Positions 21,990 through 32,639 of a stretch of 64,000 nt of DNA are shown in pieces (the stretch's first letter is position 1; each line of letters starts with the position of its first letter). Origin of the DNA: Rana temporaria (taxonomy: Eukaryota > Chordata > Amphibia > Anura > Ranidae); assembly GCF_905171775.1 (NCBI RefSeq), contig NC_053494.1:122541528-122605527 (forward strand). Direction: 5' to 3'. Under the pieces are notes generated by a model. It saw only the letters and a list, made by a program, of their open reading frames with translations, made no database searches and had not been told where the DNA came from. A program made the translations under genes and the position numbers.

Positions 21990-22470
21990 ACAACTGGACC
22001 TCTGGACACAGCACCTCACAGCTCTGGACCCCTTTACATTACACAGCACCCAACAGCTCTGGACCCCTTTACATTACACAGCACCCCACAGCTCTGGACC
22101 CCTTTACATTACACAGCACCCTGCACCACTGGACCCCTTTACATTACACAGCACCCCACAGCTCTGGACCCCTTTACATTACACAGCACCCCACAGCCCT
22201 GGACCCCTTTACATTACACAGCACCCTGCACCACTGGACCCCTTTACGTTACACAGCACCCTGCATCACTGGACCCCTTTACATTACACAGCACCCTGCA
22301 TCACTGGACCCCTTTACGTTACACAACACTCCACAGCTCTGGACCCCTTTACATTACACAGCACCCCACAGCTCTGGACCTCTTTACATTACACATCACC
22401 CTGCATCACTGGCCCCCTTTACATTACACAGCACCCTGCACCCCTTTACATTACACAGCACCCTTTCCCT
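21990..22470 (+). repeat. 35-bp minisatellite, about 12 units
   Basis: The unit reads gctctggacccctttacatt followed by acacagcaccccaca. The word ctggacccctttac recurs every 35 bases from 22023 to about 22418; two main unit variants exist, one with gctctgg and one with ccactgg or tcactgg. The last units are shortened. Because 35 is not a multiple of three and the unit has no stop in any forward frame, two long overlapping frames (21919-22473, 21975-22538) run through it. These are by-products of the repeat, not protein genes. Confidence 0.95.
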
Positions 22471-22753
22471 TGACTGAAACACTACACTATATTGACAGTA
22501 TATTTATTTCAGGTCTAAAAGAGGAACCTTTGGAATGAGGGACAAATGGATTTGATTCCAGAAGAGCAACAGGCACTCTAAATAAGGAACAACTAGAAAC
22601 TATGCCATAGGCTACAACTCTGTGTTGTGTTTTCTCTGCGTTTCCAGACTTGCTAAAAACACATCAGAAAATAGAAAATAGTCTAGTGTTACCTGTGGCA
22701 ACATATGTTGGCACAAACAAAGCACAGGCCTGGTAAACGATATAAAACGGCGC

Positions 22754-22956
22754 TCCCCTCCCTCTGTCCTCTGGCGCTCGTATCGTGTGTCACGGAGCTG
22801 GGTCTGTGTGCAAGGTCCCTCCCCCCCTAGTTTGGCTTGTGGTATAGGCGGAACACTAGAAGACTATCAGACGAGCTGAACTAGGGGGGCGGGACCTTGC
22901 ACACAGACCCAGCTCCATGACATACGATACGAGACCTGGAGGACAGAAGGAGGGGA
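22754..22956. repeat. Long inverted repeat, about 78-bp arms with a 48-base loop
   Basis: The left arm 22754-22831 (core ggagctgggtctgtgtgcaa) pairs with 22880-22956 (core ttgcacacagacccagctcc). The arms match apart from scattered mismatches. There are no target duplications that I can fix. It could be a foldback MITE or an inverted duplication. Confidence 0.8.
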
Positions 22957-23372
22957 TCGCTGCAGTTTAAAGCAGCCCCAGGGCCAGTTCGGCCCTGCTC
23001 CTGGCTCCCCCTGGTGATTCCAGGGGGGGGGGCAAACGACCCCCCTTGCCCTATGAAGGGCTTGCCCATGCATATATTTGTAAGCACTAGACCTGAATTG
23101 GTTCCAGATTGCCCATGTATAAAGCAACTGTTCACTTTGAAATGAATCCATTGAACACTGGTTCATATTTTTTAAATGCATTTATTTATTTGATTCATTT
23201 AGTATTTATGGAAGATTTGGAATGATTTCAATATTTAGGAACAAGGCCATTTGCAGCCATAATTGAAAAAGGTGATTACACTTTTTTGATTGTAACTGGA
23301 CAACATCTGAATCCAAATTTAAAAGCATTAGTTCTTCGGTAATACAGATATCACTATGTAAAAGCTAACTTT
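22957..23372. other. No gene; GC-rich then AT-rich sequence
   Basis: A G run at about 23023-23031 and a C run near 23040 lie in a GC-rich patch with short inverted words (agggccag/ctggctcc, ccctggtg). The minus-strand frame at 22867-23181 crosses this patch and the right hairpin arm and has no known domain. Confidence 0.4.
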
Positions 23373-23496
23373 GTTTCAGAAGGTATCAATGATAGGATAT
23401 CTAAACCACATATGCAAATACATCCCTATATTACGTTTCAGAAGGTATTAATGATAGGATATCTAACCCACATATGCAAATACATCCCTATATTAT
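23373..23496 (+). repeat. Tandem duplication, two 62-bp units
   Basis: Units 23373-23434 and 23435-23496 both begin gtttcagaaggtat and differ at three positions. This looks like a simple recent duplication. Confidence 0.9.
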
Positions 23497-24182
23497 CTTT
23501 CTATCTCCAACAATAGGCTTCACGTGTTTGATTTACAGATGATGATATATTATAATACCATCTATTACCTTGAACAAAGATTTTTTACAAGCAAGTCATG
23601 AATGTCTCTTCATTTTCCCTAAACCTGTAAAAATTTGTCATTAAATCAGAAGGATCTGTTTTCATTCATATACTGTAATTTTATAAAGGTAAGATATATT
23701 CCTTGGTTAAAATTGAAGTTCAAGACATACATATTCTCAGCTATGTATTTATATATATATATATATTTATAACAAAGAATTCTTAGTGCAAATTTCCATA
23801 TTTGCTTAATAGTGTAATAATTCCAATGATATTTTTATATTTCACCCATAGTACTTGAGATGACTAAAAATCACTGTCTGAATAAAAATATTTTAGATAT
23901 ATCATGTCACAAAAATAAATTCAGGTTATTATAAAATGTAAGCATAGCCAAAATGTTGTACTTTTTAGTTTTTAGATAGAGTAGGGGTAGTTTTAACGTG
24001 TCACTAAACCCACATTATAAAAAAGCTATCAATAAATGCTGTATTCTATGCTGTTTATACTCACTTAGTCACAATGAGATTTGTTTTCTGTATTCTGGTT
24101 GATCGTGCTGTTATCTCCACCTTCCTGCCCATGTCCCCAGTTCAGCTAGGGATTTTGCAGCTGTGGTTTCAACTCTGCACAT
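23497..24182. other. No gene; AT-rich with a short (TA)n
   Basis: A (TA)n stretch lies at about 23749-23766. At 23993 a ttaacgtgtcactaaaccc word resembles the left end of TTAA MITEs, and the matching right end may be near 26140-26153 beyond several insertions, but I cannot prove this. Confidence 0.4.
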
Positions 24183-24193
24183 GCTCAGTTTTC

Positions 24194-24535
24194 TTTTTTA
24201 AATATAATTCTTTATTTAAGGATTTTCCAGTTACAACAAAACATACAAACAATATCAGCAATATCAAGGGAGGGAATAAGCCCTTGTTACAGTTCAAAGA
24301 AACAAATCTAGCCATCTGTCCAAACTGGAAAAAAATAGATATAATCAGCAATTAAGACCTACAACATATCAAATTAACACTTCATAGGCTTGAATTATGC
24401 CTAGTTAGAGTATTACTACTATTGTTTACTTAAGTAACATTCCCTTCCTTTTTCTGCCCATCTCTTTTCTTTTTTTCTTTTTTCCTCTATTTATTTATAT
24501 TTTCCAAATGCAAGGCCAGATAAACACAAAAACAA
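24194..24535 (-). mobile_element. LINE 3' end, minus strand, 11-bp target duplication
   Basis: GCTCAGTTTTC is present at 24183-24193 and 24536-24546. On the minus strand the insert ends with AAATAAAG, an AATAAA-type signal, then an A-rich tail. No reverse transcriptase remains in the 342 bases, so this is a strongly 5'-truncated retroposed copy. The short frames here are spurious. Confidence 0.75.
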
Positions 24536-24546
24536 GCTCAGTTTTC

Positions 24547-24858
24547 AATGAGTTTCTATGTTTAGCATTTCCTCCCTATCACACCTGAGCAGCCCATGTG
24601 ACTATAGAGTCACACATGTGGACATATACACAGTGGTAAATGACAGCCCACTCCCTCCTTCCTCCTCATCCATGCCCACTAACCAGCTAAACACAATGGG
24701 GGTGGGTTATTACATGTAGATTAATGGAGGTTTCACCTCTCTCTTATTCTAAGACACAGACTGGAGGGGCGTGACATGGCCAGTGACTGCTAGAAAGCCA
24801 CCCACGCTATGTTATTCCACAAAATAATAAAGATTTGATTTCAAATATACTGTATGAA
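24547..24858. other. No gene recognised
   Basis: About 310 bases between the LINE tail and the solo LTR, moderately GC-rich in the middle (ccactccctccttcctcctc). Nothing recognisable beyond a possible MITE interior. Confidence 0.4.
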
Positions 24859-24862
24859 TTTG

Positions 24863-25890
24863 TGTAGCACTACCCCTGAAGGAGCTGCTGAGTATTTTTG
24901 GGTGGCATGTTACCTCCGTCTTCTCACTGTTCAGGGTAATAAAGAGAGTCTGAAGAATTCCAATATCCACACGATACGCTTCTTTTTCTAGGATTTATTT
25001 GTAGAACTTAGTAGAAAAGAAGTTGGAGGGGTGAAAGTGTAGGTAAATAGGTTCAGGTGTATAGTCACAAATAGGAAACACTCCTGCTTCCAGCATACAG
25101 TTCTCTTCACCACTCTAGCCAGAGTGGGTATTGCTCACCCGGATAGGTCCCTCTCACTGGCCTAGCAGCCGGAATGACACACGGAATAAAGTACAGTCTC
25201 TGCCACAGACCTTCCTTTATAAGGAGACACTTTCGGTCCAGAATCCTCTGTCACAGGATTCAGCACCCGGATCTCTCCAGATTAACTTTGTAGAGCTTAG
25301 ATCTGACAGGCAACCACCATCAAGCCTCTCAGATTATGGTGCATCCTTCGATGAAGTTTCCAGGCCTTCTCCCAAGATACCAGCCTCTTGCATGGTCCTC
25401 TCCAGTATAGGTCCTCCCCTGGCTCCCTTCCTCCCGCAGGACAGACAGCACAGGATCACCTTGAAAATGCAGACCCAGTCTGACTACTGGGCCTACCAAC
25501 GAAACCGCAACCCCGGACCAACGTGGTCCCGGAGTCAGGATTTAGGAGCAGGCACCCTAGGCCAGGTGGGCCACGAGGCGCGTGGGACTACAGACCCCTT
25601 CTAATGGCGTCTGTGCCTTAAGTACCCCTCCCCAGCATGCACAGCGGGACGACCACTCCCAAGTGAGTCGCTGCCGAGGGGGACATCCAATATACCCTGA
25701 CTCTGCTGCTGCCACCCTTGGCCTGGAGTGATAACGACACCCCCAGACAAACAATGGTGGGAAGTCCCAGCACAGCCATGGCTGGAACAGAGGCTAAATT
25801 GCCCATAATTACAGTTGACTGAGCCAAATAACGACTCAGACCCCCTCTAAATTTACAGCAGCACCTGTTCAACAGGAGCAGGGCACTACA
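24863..25890 (+). mobile_element. Solo LTR, TGTAGC...CACTACA family, copy 1
   Basis: Begins TGTAGCACTACCCCT and ends GGGCACTACA, with TTTG at 24859-24862 and 25891-25894 as a 4-bp duplication. TG...CA ends and a 4-bp duplication suit LTR retrotransposons. Shared words with the copy at 52791-54365 include gccagagtggg, tctctgccacaga, and tacccctccccagcatgcac. No gag, pol or env sequence is present between or beside the ends. The frame 25131-25604 lies within the LTR and is not a gene. An aataaag word at about 24939 could be a polyadenylation signal. Confidence 0.75.
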
Positions 25891-25894
25891 TTTG

Positions 25895-26396
25895 TATGCC
25901 AATTTAAAACAGTTTATTCAAAAAAAAAAATTTAACTCTGTATTCCAAAATCTATTTTTTTTTTTTTATATTGAACATGTGATCAGTGGCAGAGGACTAG
26001 AAGCTCCCCCTGCAGACCCGCTGGGAAAGAGCTGGGTCATGTGACAGCTGTATATGGATTAGGAAAATGGTACTTCAATTTTTCTTTAATTAAAATAATT
26101 ACAGAAATAGAAGGGACAATGTAAATTAAACAGTGTGTGATTAGTATCACTTTAAGTCCACAGTCAGTTTATTAGTTGTGCTTTAAATCCTGTTGGAGAG
26201 ATTTATTTTTGCTTCCTGTCCTGGAGATCTAAAAGAAAGTGAGAGGAAGTCTTTACAAAGTGAGGGGATTTCCCCTGTTAGACATCTGTCATCCAAACAA
26301 GTGTCCCAATGGGAAGATTTCCCTCCTATTATTGCTTTGATGTCCACACAGGCTTTTAAAGGATATGAATATAACAGAAATATTGCAAAAATTCAT
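25895..26396. other. No gene; A-rich and T-rich runs
   Basis: Contains an A run at about 25920-25930 and a T run at about 25954-25968. A possible MITE right end (tagtatcactttaag) is near 26139-26153. The 70-codon frame at 26193-26405 has no known domain. Confidence 0.4.
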
Positions 26397-26398
26397 TG

Positions 26399-26577
26399 GG
26401 GTTGATTTACTAAAACCGGAGAGTGCAAAATCTGGAGAAGCTCTGCATAGAAACCAATCAGCTTCCAGTTTTTTTGTTTTTTTGTTATCTTAATTGAACA
26501 AGCTGAAGTTAGAAGCTGATTGTTTACCATGCACCGCTGCACCAGATTCTACACTCTCCAGGTATAGTAAATCAACA
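26399..26577 (+). mobile_element. Short MITE with GGTTGATTTACTA ends
   Basis: Ends ggttgatttactaaaaccgg and, inverted, ccaggtatagtaaatcaac are matching inverted repeats about 180 bp apart. The interior holds aaccaatcagcttcc and its partial complement, gaagctgattg. Target duplication not resolved. Confidence 0.7.
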
Positions 26578-26591
26578 CTATTAGAGCACTA

Positions 26592-27280
26592 GGGGCCAGA
26601 TTCACAAAGGAGATACGACGGAGTATTTCAGATACGCCGTCGTATCTCTCAGAGTATCTATGCGACTGATTCATAGAATCAGTTACGCATAGATATCCCT
26701 AAGATCCGACAGGTGTAATTGTTTTACACTGTCGGATCTTAGGATGCAGTACCGCGGCCGCCGCTGGGGGGAGTTCGCGACGTAAACCAGCGTCGGGTAT
26801 GCATATTAGGAGTTACGGCGATCCACGACGGATTTTCGCGTTCGCTACGTCGCCGCTAGTCTAGTTTCCCGTCGCAAAGTTAGTCGTCGTTTTTGGTGCC
26901 TTAACTTTACACAGCAATCGTATTGCTGTATAAAGTATGGCCGTCGTTCCCGCGTCGAAATTAAAAAATTCACGTCGTTTGCATAAGCCGTCCGGGAATA
27001 TGGAATTACGCTACGCGCGTCGCCGTTCGAAAAAATGACGTCACTTTGCGCAAAGCACGGCGGGAGTTACGAAACGGAGCATGAGCAGTAGGTCCGGCAC
27101 AGGAGCGCGCCTAATTTAAATGGCACACGCCCATTTAAATTACGCGGGCTTACGCCGGAGGCCACCGGCGTAGTTTTCATCGCAAGTGCTTTGTGAATCA
27201 GGCACTTGCGATGAAAACTTGCGGCGGTGTAACGTATCTACGATACATTATGCCGCCACACTTCTACCTGAATCTGGCCC
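26592..27280 (+). mobile_element. GGCCAGATTC MITE, copy 2
   Basis: Ends GGGCCAGATTC and GAATCTGGCCC with flanks CTA and ATA. It has the family interior (gatacgacggagtat near the left end, agatccgacagg stem, paired atttaaat words at about 27115-27141, cggcggtgtaacgtatc at the right). Full length, 689 bp, non-coding. Confidence 0.8.
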
Positions 27281-27786
27281 ATATTTCTTAAAGTAGGTGT
27301 AAACCCTGAATTAAATTTAGTTTAAGATTTTTTTATCATAAACTGCCATTTGTTTTCTAATTAGCAAAAGAATGATGTACCATGTACAGCAATACAGGGA
27401 TAAATACACAGGGATAGAAGGAAACAAGTGATTTCAAAGTGCTACGGTGAACTAAGGAAAAGCTGCTTTAATGATTATTTTTCAGGTATTATGACTAAAT
27501 GCATGGCATGCACAATGTGTGTCGAAACAGTCACTTGTCATCCGCACTGGAAGCCTTTATGATAAGGTGACAGTCATAAAATTATTATTTTTACTGTCCA
27601 GAAGTTTAGTGGAAGCAGTTGCCAGTAGAAAGACATTTAAATAAAATGAAAATGCCCAGAGGAGGAGCAGAACATAAAGACAGCATGCTGTTCTGTTGTG
27701 TAAAGTAGAGCATTTCTTTCTTCCATATCTCTGCTGGAGAGTGGCAGGCAGTAAATAAGTAAAGCATGCATTCCAGCAGTAGGTAC
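27281..27786. other. No gene recognised
   Basis: About 500 AT-rich bases. The words agcagaacataaagacagca and ctgttctgttgtgtaaagta at 27666-27710 recur near 19230-19280 (gacatataaacagcctgctg), so an old dispersed repeat is present. Frame 27557-27802 on the minus strand lies over it. Confidence 0.45.
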
Positions 27787-27789
27787 TAT

Positions 27790-28480
27790 GGGCCAGATTC
27801 ACTTAGAATCGCGGCGGCGTAACGTATCCTAGATACGTTACACCGCCGCAATTTTTCATCGCAAGTGCCTGATTCACCAAGCGCTTGCGATGAAAACTAC
27901 GCCGGCGGCCTCTGGCGCAAGGCGGGCCAATTTAAATGGGCGTGTGCCATTTAAATTAGGCGCGCTCCTGCGCCGGACCTACTGCACATGCTCCGTTTCT
28001 TAACTCCCGCCGTGCTTTGCGCGCCGTGACGTAATTTTTTTGAACGGCGACGCGCGTAGCGTACTTCCGTATTCCCGGACGGCTTACGCAAACGACGTTA
28101 AATTTTTAATTTCGGCGCGGGAACGACGGCCATACTTTAGACAGCAATACACTTGCTGACTAAAGTTAGGGCACCAAAAAAAACGACTAACTTTGCGACG
28201 GGAAACTAGACTAGTGGCGACGTAGCGAACGCGAAAAACCGTTGTGGATCCGCCGTAACTCCTAATTTGCATACCCGACGCTGGTTTACGACGCAAACTC
28301 CCCCAGAGCGGCGGCCGCGGTATTGCATCCTAAGATCCGACAGTGTAAAACAATCACACCTGTCGGATCTTAGGGATATCTATGCGTAACTGATTCTATG
28401 AATCAGTCGCATAGATAGAAACAGAGATACGACGGCGTATCAGGAGAAACGCCGTCATATCTCATTTGTGAATCTGGCCC
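27790..28480 (-). mobile_element. GGCCAGATTC MITE, copy 3
   Basis: Ends GGCCAGATTC and GAATCTGGCCC, with TAT at 27787-27789 and 28481-28483. At 691 bp it is an intact, uninterrupted member, and its interior order is inverted relative to copy 2 (cggcgtaacgtatcc first, gatacgacggc last). It shows the read-through at tttaaattaggcgcgctcct that exposes the insert in copy 1. Confidence 0.85.
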
Positions 28481-28664
28481 TATATGTCCCCCTGATTAGC
28501 AGCACATATTTCATTCTCAAAAATATATATCCAAGTAGTTAAATGCCTTACCCACCAGGGTGTGGAAGAAAAAGGAGCAGGCTGCTGTAGAAAAGATATC
28601 ATCCTCCCTTATCTTGATGTATCCAGTAGCCTTGAAGGCAGAGTGGTTGTAGGTTGCTTTATTA

Positions 28665-29169
28665 TAGGGTGACCAGACATCCCCAGTTTCAGGGGACAGT
28701 CCCCTGATTGAGGACACTGTCCCCGGACCAAGTCTGTCCCTGGTTTTGTCCCCAGATTGGATTTAATAGGGGGCAGGGGCAATTTCAAAGACAATCAGTG
28801 CAGAATTAAAATAAAAAAAATTGAATTAGGGGGGTTGTATTTTTTCCATTATCTGTGCCCCTCTCTGATGATCATGTGCTGGTCGGAGCGGAGGGAATAT
28901 TTCTTCAGGTTCGTGCACATGCCCATTCAGCTTCGCTCGCATTTTCTTCTGTCTTGGCTCAAATCCTGGCCAGCCACCTGTCTATCTCCTTGCCTTCCCT
29001 GGTGGAGTGATCTTCCTCCGCTCCCCATCCAGTAGTAGCCGGGGCCCGGATGGTAATACTTGAGAGGCTGTGAGGCGGGCAGTGACGGGCAGAGAGTCGC
29101 TGTTTGTTGCCATTACTAGTAAAGAAAAAATATGTCCCCGGATTTCATTTTAAAAATCTGGTCACCTTA
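28665..29169 (+). mobile_element. hAT-type MITE with TAGGGTGACCAGA ends
   Basis: CTTTATTA stands at 28657-28664 and 29170-29177, an exact 8-bp duplication. Ends TAGGGTGACCAGACATCC and, inverted, CTGGTCACCTTA. The left part holds tccccagtttcaggggacag, typical of this widespread vertebrate MITE type. Short frames inside are spurious. Confidence 0.85.
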
Positions 29170-29257
29170 CTTTATTAGCAAGTTCAGGATCCATAAACAG
29201 GAACAGAAATTGGAACTAACATATACACAGTATCGGACGTATTCCACGAGTACTTTA

Positions 29258-32125
29258 TTTTTTGTTTACCAAAGTTTATTTCAAATATAGATGTGGATAA
29301 GCAAACGTACATTGTGGAATATATGGACAATACATTGTTCAGCATAGTCTCTATGGATGACAAAACATTTATAATTGTGAAAATATACATATGTATCTAT
29401 GTAATACATAAAACAGCTATTACAATTTCTGATGACTCGACATACCCTATCTATGAGTTATCCATAGTGTATGAAGTGAGAGGATTGTGTATAGGGTAGT
29501 GTAACCTACAGTAAGGTGAACCTAGTGAACTAAGGGCCAATTGGACCATTTATCGTTATATGTTTGCATGGAATCGTTGAGGGAATGAAAGATTTTCTCC
29601 GTAAGCTTAAGGGTATCCATCCGATCTAACACCTGTTGCCACGAGATGTTGTTGGATCTCCAGTTCAATGCAACCATCCACTGAACTGAACTACAGAGGG
29701 AATGAAGCAGTCTAATATATGGGATGGGGATGTCTGGGATCCCAGCATAAAGGATGCAGATTTGAGGGGTGAAGGAGATCTGAAGGCCAGAGGACTCCTC
29801 AAATTTAGTTGCTGCGGTTTTCCACACTTGTTCTATGTAAGGGCAGCTCCAGAATGTGTGTAGTAAAGTCCCCTGATCAGAGCACCCTCTGAAGCAGTAT
29901 GGGGAGACTGATGTATAAAAAGAGTGAAGTTTATGGGGTGTGAGGTACCACCTGGAGAAGATCTTAATTGGCGTTTCTCTAAAGGGGATAGCCTTATTGC
30001 TTTTCCTTAGGTTTTCTGCCATGGAATACCAGGTTTCGGGTGTAAGTGTGATTCCTAGGTCTGCCTCCCAATGAAGCATTTGTGTGGATTTCTCTTCTGC
30101 CCTAAAATTGTTAATGTAGTTATACAACAGAGAGATCATCCCTTTATCCCGTGAGGAAGATAGGCATATTTTTTCAAACAATGTTTTGGTAGGGAGAGTG
30201 GATAATGAGAAGTGATCTGCGTAGAAGGATTTTATGAGTCTGTAGTTTCCTATCTCCGAATGCGGGAGGCCATGGTCTTTTTGGATCATTTCAAAAGTCT
30301 TAAATTCCCATTTGGATTGTAGTGCTGATAAGGTGCTTAAGTTATTATCTAACCATAATGAAAAGTGACTTTTGTTGGTAAAAGCAAGGTTGAATCTAAT
30401 GTCGCCTAAGTATGAGGTAAGTGGGGAAATGGGGGAGGAGAGGGAGTGAATATTGTTGATCTTCATCCACAGTTGGAAAAGATGTGCTACTACTAGGTTA
30501 TATTTGGAGAGTTTTCTATAAAGAATGTTTCGAGACCATAGTATACCTTGGAGATGATATGGCAGGATTGAGGAAGATTCAAATCTCTTCCAGGGTATGT
30601 TTTGTAGCGGGGAGAACCATTGTGATATCTGGGAGAGTTTCGTGGCCAGGTAATAGTGCCATAGGTTTGGTAGGCCCAGGCCTCCTTTTGATTGGGGTCT
30701 GTGTAAGAGTGCATAACTATATCTGGGTTTCCTACCCTCCCAAATAAATTTGTTGATTGATTTCTGAATACCTTCAATCTTGGATTTGGGGACTAAAATG
30801 GGGAGGGAGCGGAAGTAGTATAATAGTTTTGGAATTATACTCATTTTTATAGCGCAGACTCTGCCTAGAAAGGAAATGTGATGAGAAGACCAAGAGTTCA
30901 AGAGGTGTTCAACACGAGCGATGATAGAGGGGTAGTTTGCCTTGTATAGTTGTGGATATGAGGAGGTAATATTGACTCCTAGATATTTTAGGGAATCCTG
31001 ACACCAATTGAACTGAAAGTTGCTGCTCAATCTGGTTAATAGATCAGGGGGTAAGTTTAGTGAAAGAGCTGAACATTTGGTAGGGTTAACTTTGAGACCC
31101 GAGACCGTGTGAAAGGTATTTAAGGTATCCAACAACACCGGAATAGACAGGAGGGGTTCTGTGAGGAATACCAGTGCGTCGTCCGCGTATAAACTGATCT
31201 TGAACTCCGAGTCCTTGCAAGGGTATCCCCGTATGTCAGTGTTGTGCCTGATGGCCTGTGCCAGCGGCTCTATAGCCAACGCAAAAAGGAGTGGGGATAA
31301 GGGGCAGCCTTGTCTGGTTCCTCTACCCAGTGTGAAGAATTCTGAGTTATGTCCCGGAATTTTGATACGGGTTTTTGGGGCGTGGTAAAGGGCATTAAAT
31401 CCCTGTAGGAAGTTACCTGTAATGCCGAATTTAGGGAGAAGTTTATTCAAATAGGACCAGCTAACGCTGTCAAAGGCCTTGTGTATGTCCAAACTCACGA
31501 GGCAGGCCTGTTTGGATTTCAAATTAGCGTCTTGTATAATATTAGTGACTAATCTTATGTTGTCTACTATCTGTCTACCTGGGATAAAGCCTGATTGATC
31601 ATGATGGATTAATGGGGAGATAACAGAGGCCAGTCTGTTTGCAAGGATTCTGCCAAATATCTTAAGATCATTATTCAAAACTGAAATGGGGCGAAAGTTT
31701 TGAGGGAGGGTGTGGTCTTTGTCTGGTTTAGGGATCAGGGAGAGGTTTGCCAGCAACATCTCATCTGGGAATTGATTACCGTCTAGGACATGATTAAATA
31801 ATTTCATAAGACTGGGGGTTAAACGGGAGGAGAATTTTTTATAATACATGGTTGTGAAACCATCAGGGCCCGGGGCCGTTGAAACCTTTAGAGATTTAAT
31901 TACTTGGGTTATCTCCTCAGCTGTACAGGGTTTATTCAGGGATTCAGATTGGTTGAGGTCAAGCGAGGGAAGTCTAAGGTTGTCTAGCCACGTGTTTGCA
32001 ATGGTATCTGGGTTTGTACCTGGGTCAGATAATAGTTTTTGGTAGAATTTGGTGAAGATGTCAAGTACACCTTTGGGGTGTGTCACCAAGTTGCCCTGAG
32101 AGTCTCTTAATTTATAAGTATGGGT
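29258..32125 (-). mobile_element. L1/Tx1-type LINE insertion, 5'-truncated
   Basis: The insert is flanked by CCACGAGTACTTTA at 29244-29257 and 32126-32139, an exact 14-bp target duplication as target-primed reverse transcription leaves. On the minus strand it runs from a truncated ORF2 to a 3' end with AATAAA (about 29275-29280) and an A-rich tail. ORF1 and the endonuclease domain are absent. The open frame throughout the remainder suggests a fairly young insertion. Confidence 0.92.
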
Positions 32126-32317
32126 CCACGAGTACTTTAAACAGTGACACCTGCAGGCCAGAGGTATGAACACCACACACGCTTCAACATGAAGTGCCTG
32201 AACAAGGACCTTCATGCTGGAATCACCAGGTTTTGTTTTAAAAAAGGCTGCAGATTGATAAAATATAAAAATTACTTTGGAATTGCATCTATATGGTAGT
32301 AAACACCACTTGGACAC
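29522..32317 (-). CDS. LINE ORF2 reverse transcriptase, 5'-truncated (true part 29522-32125)
   Basis: ORF2 of an L1/Tx1-clade LINE copies its RNA into DNA at a nicked target. The frame has 931 codons, but the first 64 lie upstream of the insertion junction and are chance host sequence; LINE residues start at THTYKLRD (about 65). The reverse transcriptase spans roughly 130-460: FRPISVLN (208), LDIHKAFD with its aspartates (277, 283), RQGCPLSPLLFA (335-346) and catalytic YADD (377-380). The thumb region follows (SFLGRVCAIKMSI, IWEGRKPRYS, GGLGLPN). Near the C-terminus C808, C812, H820 and C825 make a CCHC-type motif as in many ORF2 proteins. The stop at 29522 looks natural. The N-terminal endonuclease is missing, so the copy cannot move alone. 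L1/Tx1 placement is by motif recall. Confidence 0.9.
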   Translation of the reverse strand: MSKWCLLPYRCNSKVIFIFYQSAAFFKTKPGDSSMKVLVQALHVEACVVFIPLACRCHCLKYSWTHTYKLRDSQGNLVTHPKGVLDIFTKFYQKLLSDPGTNPDTIANTWLDNLRLPSLDLNQSESLNKPCTAEEITQVIKSLKVSTAPGPDGFTTMYYKKFSSRLTPSLMKLFNHVLDGNQFPDEMLLANLSLIPKPDKDHTLPQNFRPISVLNNDLKIFGRILANRLASVISPLIHHDQSGFIPGRQIVDNIRLVTNIIQDANLKSKQACLVSLDIHKAFDSVSWSYLNKLLPKFGITGNFLQGFNALYHAPKTRIKIPGHNSEFFTLGRGTRQGCPLSPLLFALAIEPLAQAIRHNTDIRGYPCKDSEFKISLYADDALVFLTEPLLSIPVLLDTLNTFHTVSGLKVNPTKCSALSLNLPPDLLTRLSSNFQFNWCQDSLKYLGVNITSSYPQLYKANYPSIIARVEHLLNSWSSHHISFLGRVCAIKMSIIPKLLYYFRSLPILVPKSKIEGIQKSINKFIWEGRKPRYSYALLHRPQSKGGLGLPNLWHYYLATKLSQISQWFSPLQNIPWKRFESSSILPYHLQGILWSRNILYRKLSKYNLVVAHLFQLWMKINNIHSLSSPISPLTSYLGDIRFNLAFTNKSHFSLWLDNNLSTLSALQSKWEFKTFEMIQKDHGLPHSEIGNYRLIKSFYADHFSLSTLPTKTLFEKICLSSSRDKGMISLLYNYINNFRAEEKSTQMLHWEADLGITLTPETWYSMAENLRKSNKAIPFRETPIKIFSRWYLTPHKLHSFYTSVSPYCFRGCSDQGTLLHTFWSCPYIEQVWKTAATKFEESSGLQISFTPQICILYAGIPDIPIPYIRLLHSLCSSVQWMVALNWRSNNISWQQVLDRMDTLKLTEKIFHSLNDSMQTYNDKWSNWPLVH

Positions 32318-32639
32318 TTGTTCAAGCTAATAATAAGCTAATAATAATGCTTACCTGTTGGTTCAAGGAAAATCTCCTAAACATGCACTGTTAAGGAGAT
32401 ATTCAGTATCTTTCCAGCCAGTGACATCACTGGCGAATGCGTTTTGAAGGAATGGTATACTCATGCCGTTCCTTCAGAGTTCTGTGCTGGGGCCATGACT
32501 AAGGCATGCATGAATGGGTGTATTATGATCGTGGCCAGAAACTTGAAGGAAGACCAGGTGAAGATGGAAGCCATGTCAGTGGTGGAAGGCTTTGTGTTTT
32601 AGTAAGTCTTCCAGAATGTGCCAGTATGTGATGCATACT
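32140..32639. repeat. Possible TTAA-type MITE remnant
   Basis: Contains tgcttacctgttgg (minus-strand caggtaagc) near 32348-32362, the word ctcctaaacatgcactgtta related to 18170-18200 in inverse, and gaccaggtgaagatgga resembling 18061-18070. It seems an inverted, worn relative of the 18.0-18.3 kb stretch. Ends not found. Confidence 0.4.

Noticed and set aside
21919..22538. Two long overlapping frames of 184 and 187 codons
   Set aside because: They run through a 35-bp minisatellite that has no stops in the forward frames; the peptide periodicity follows the DNA repeat.
25131..25604. 157-codon frame, possible gene
   Set aside because: It lies inside a solo LTR defined by TG...CA ends and a 4-bp duplication; the second LTR copy does not preserve the frame.
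32126..32317. N-terminal 64 codons of the LINE frame as a true protein start
   Set aside because: They lie beyond the target duplication, in host sequence, and are joined to the LINE frame by chance.
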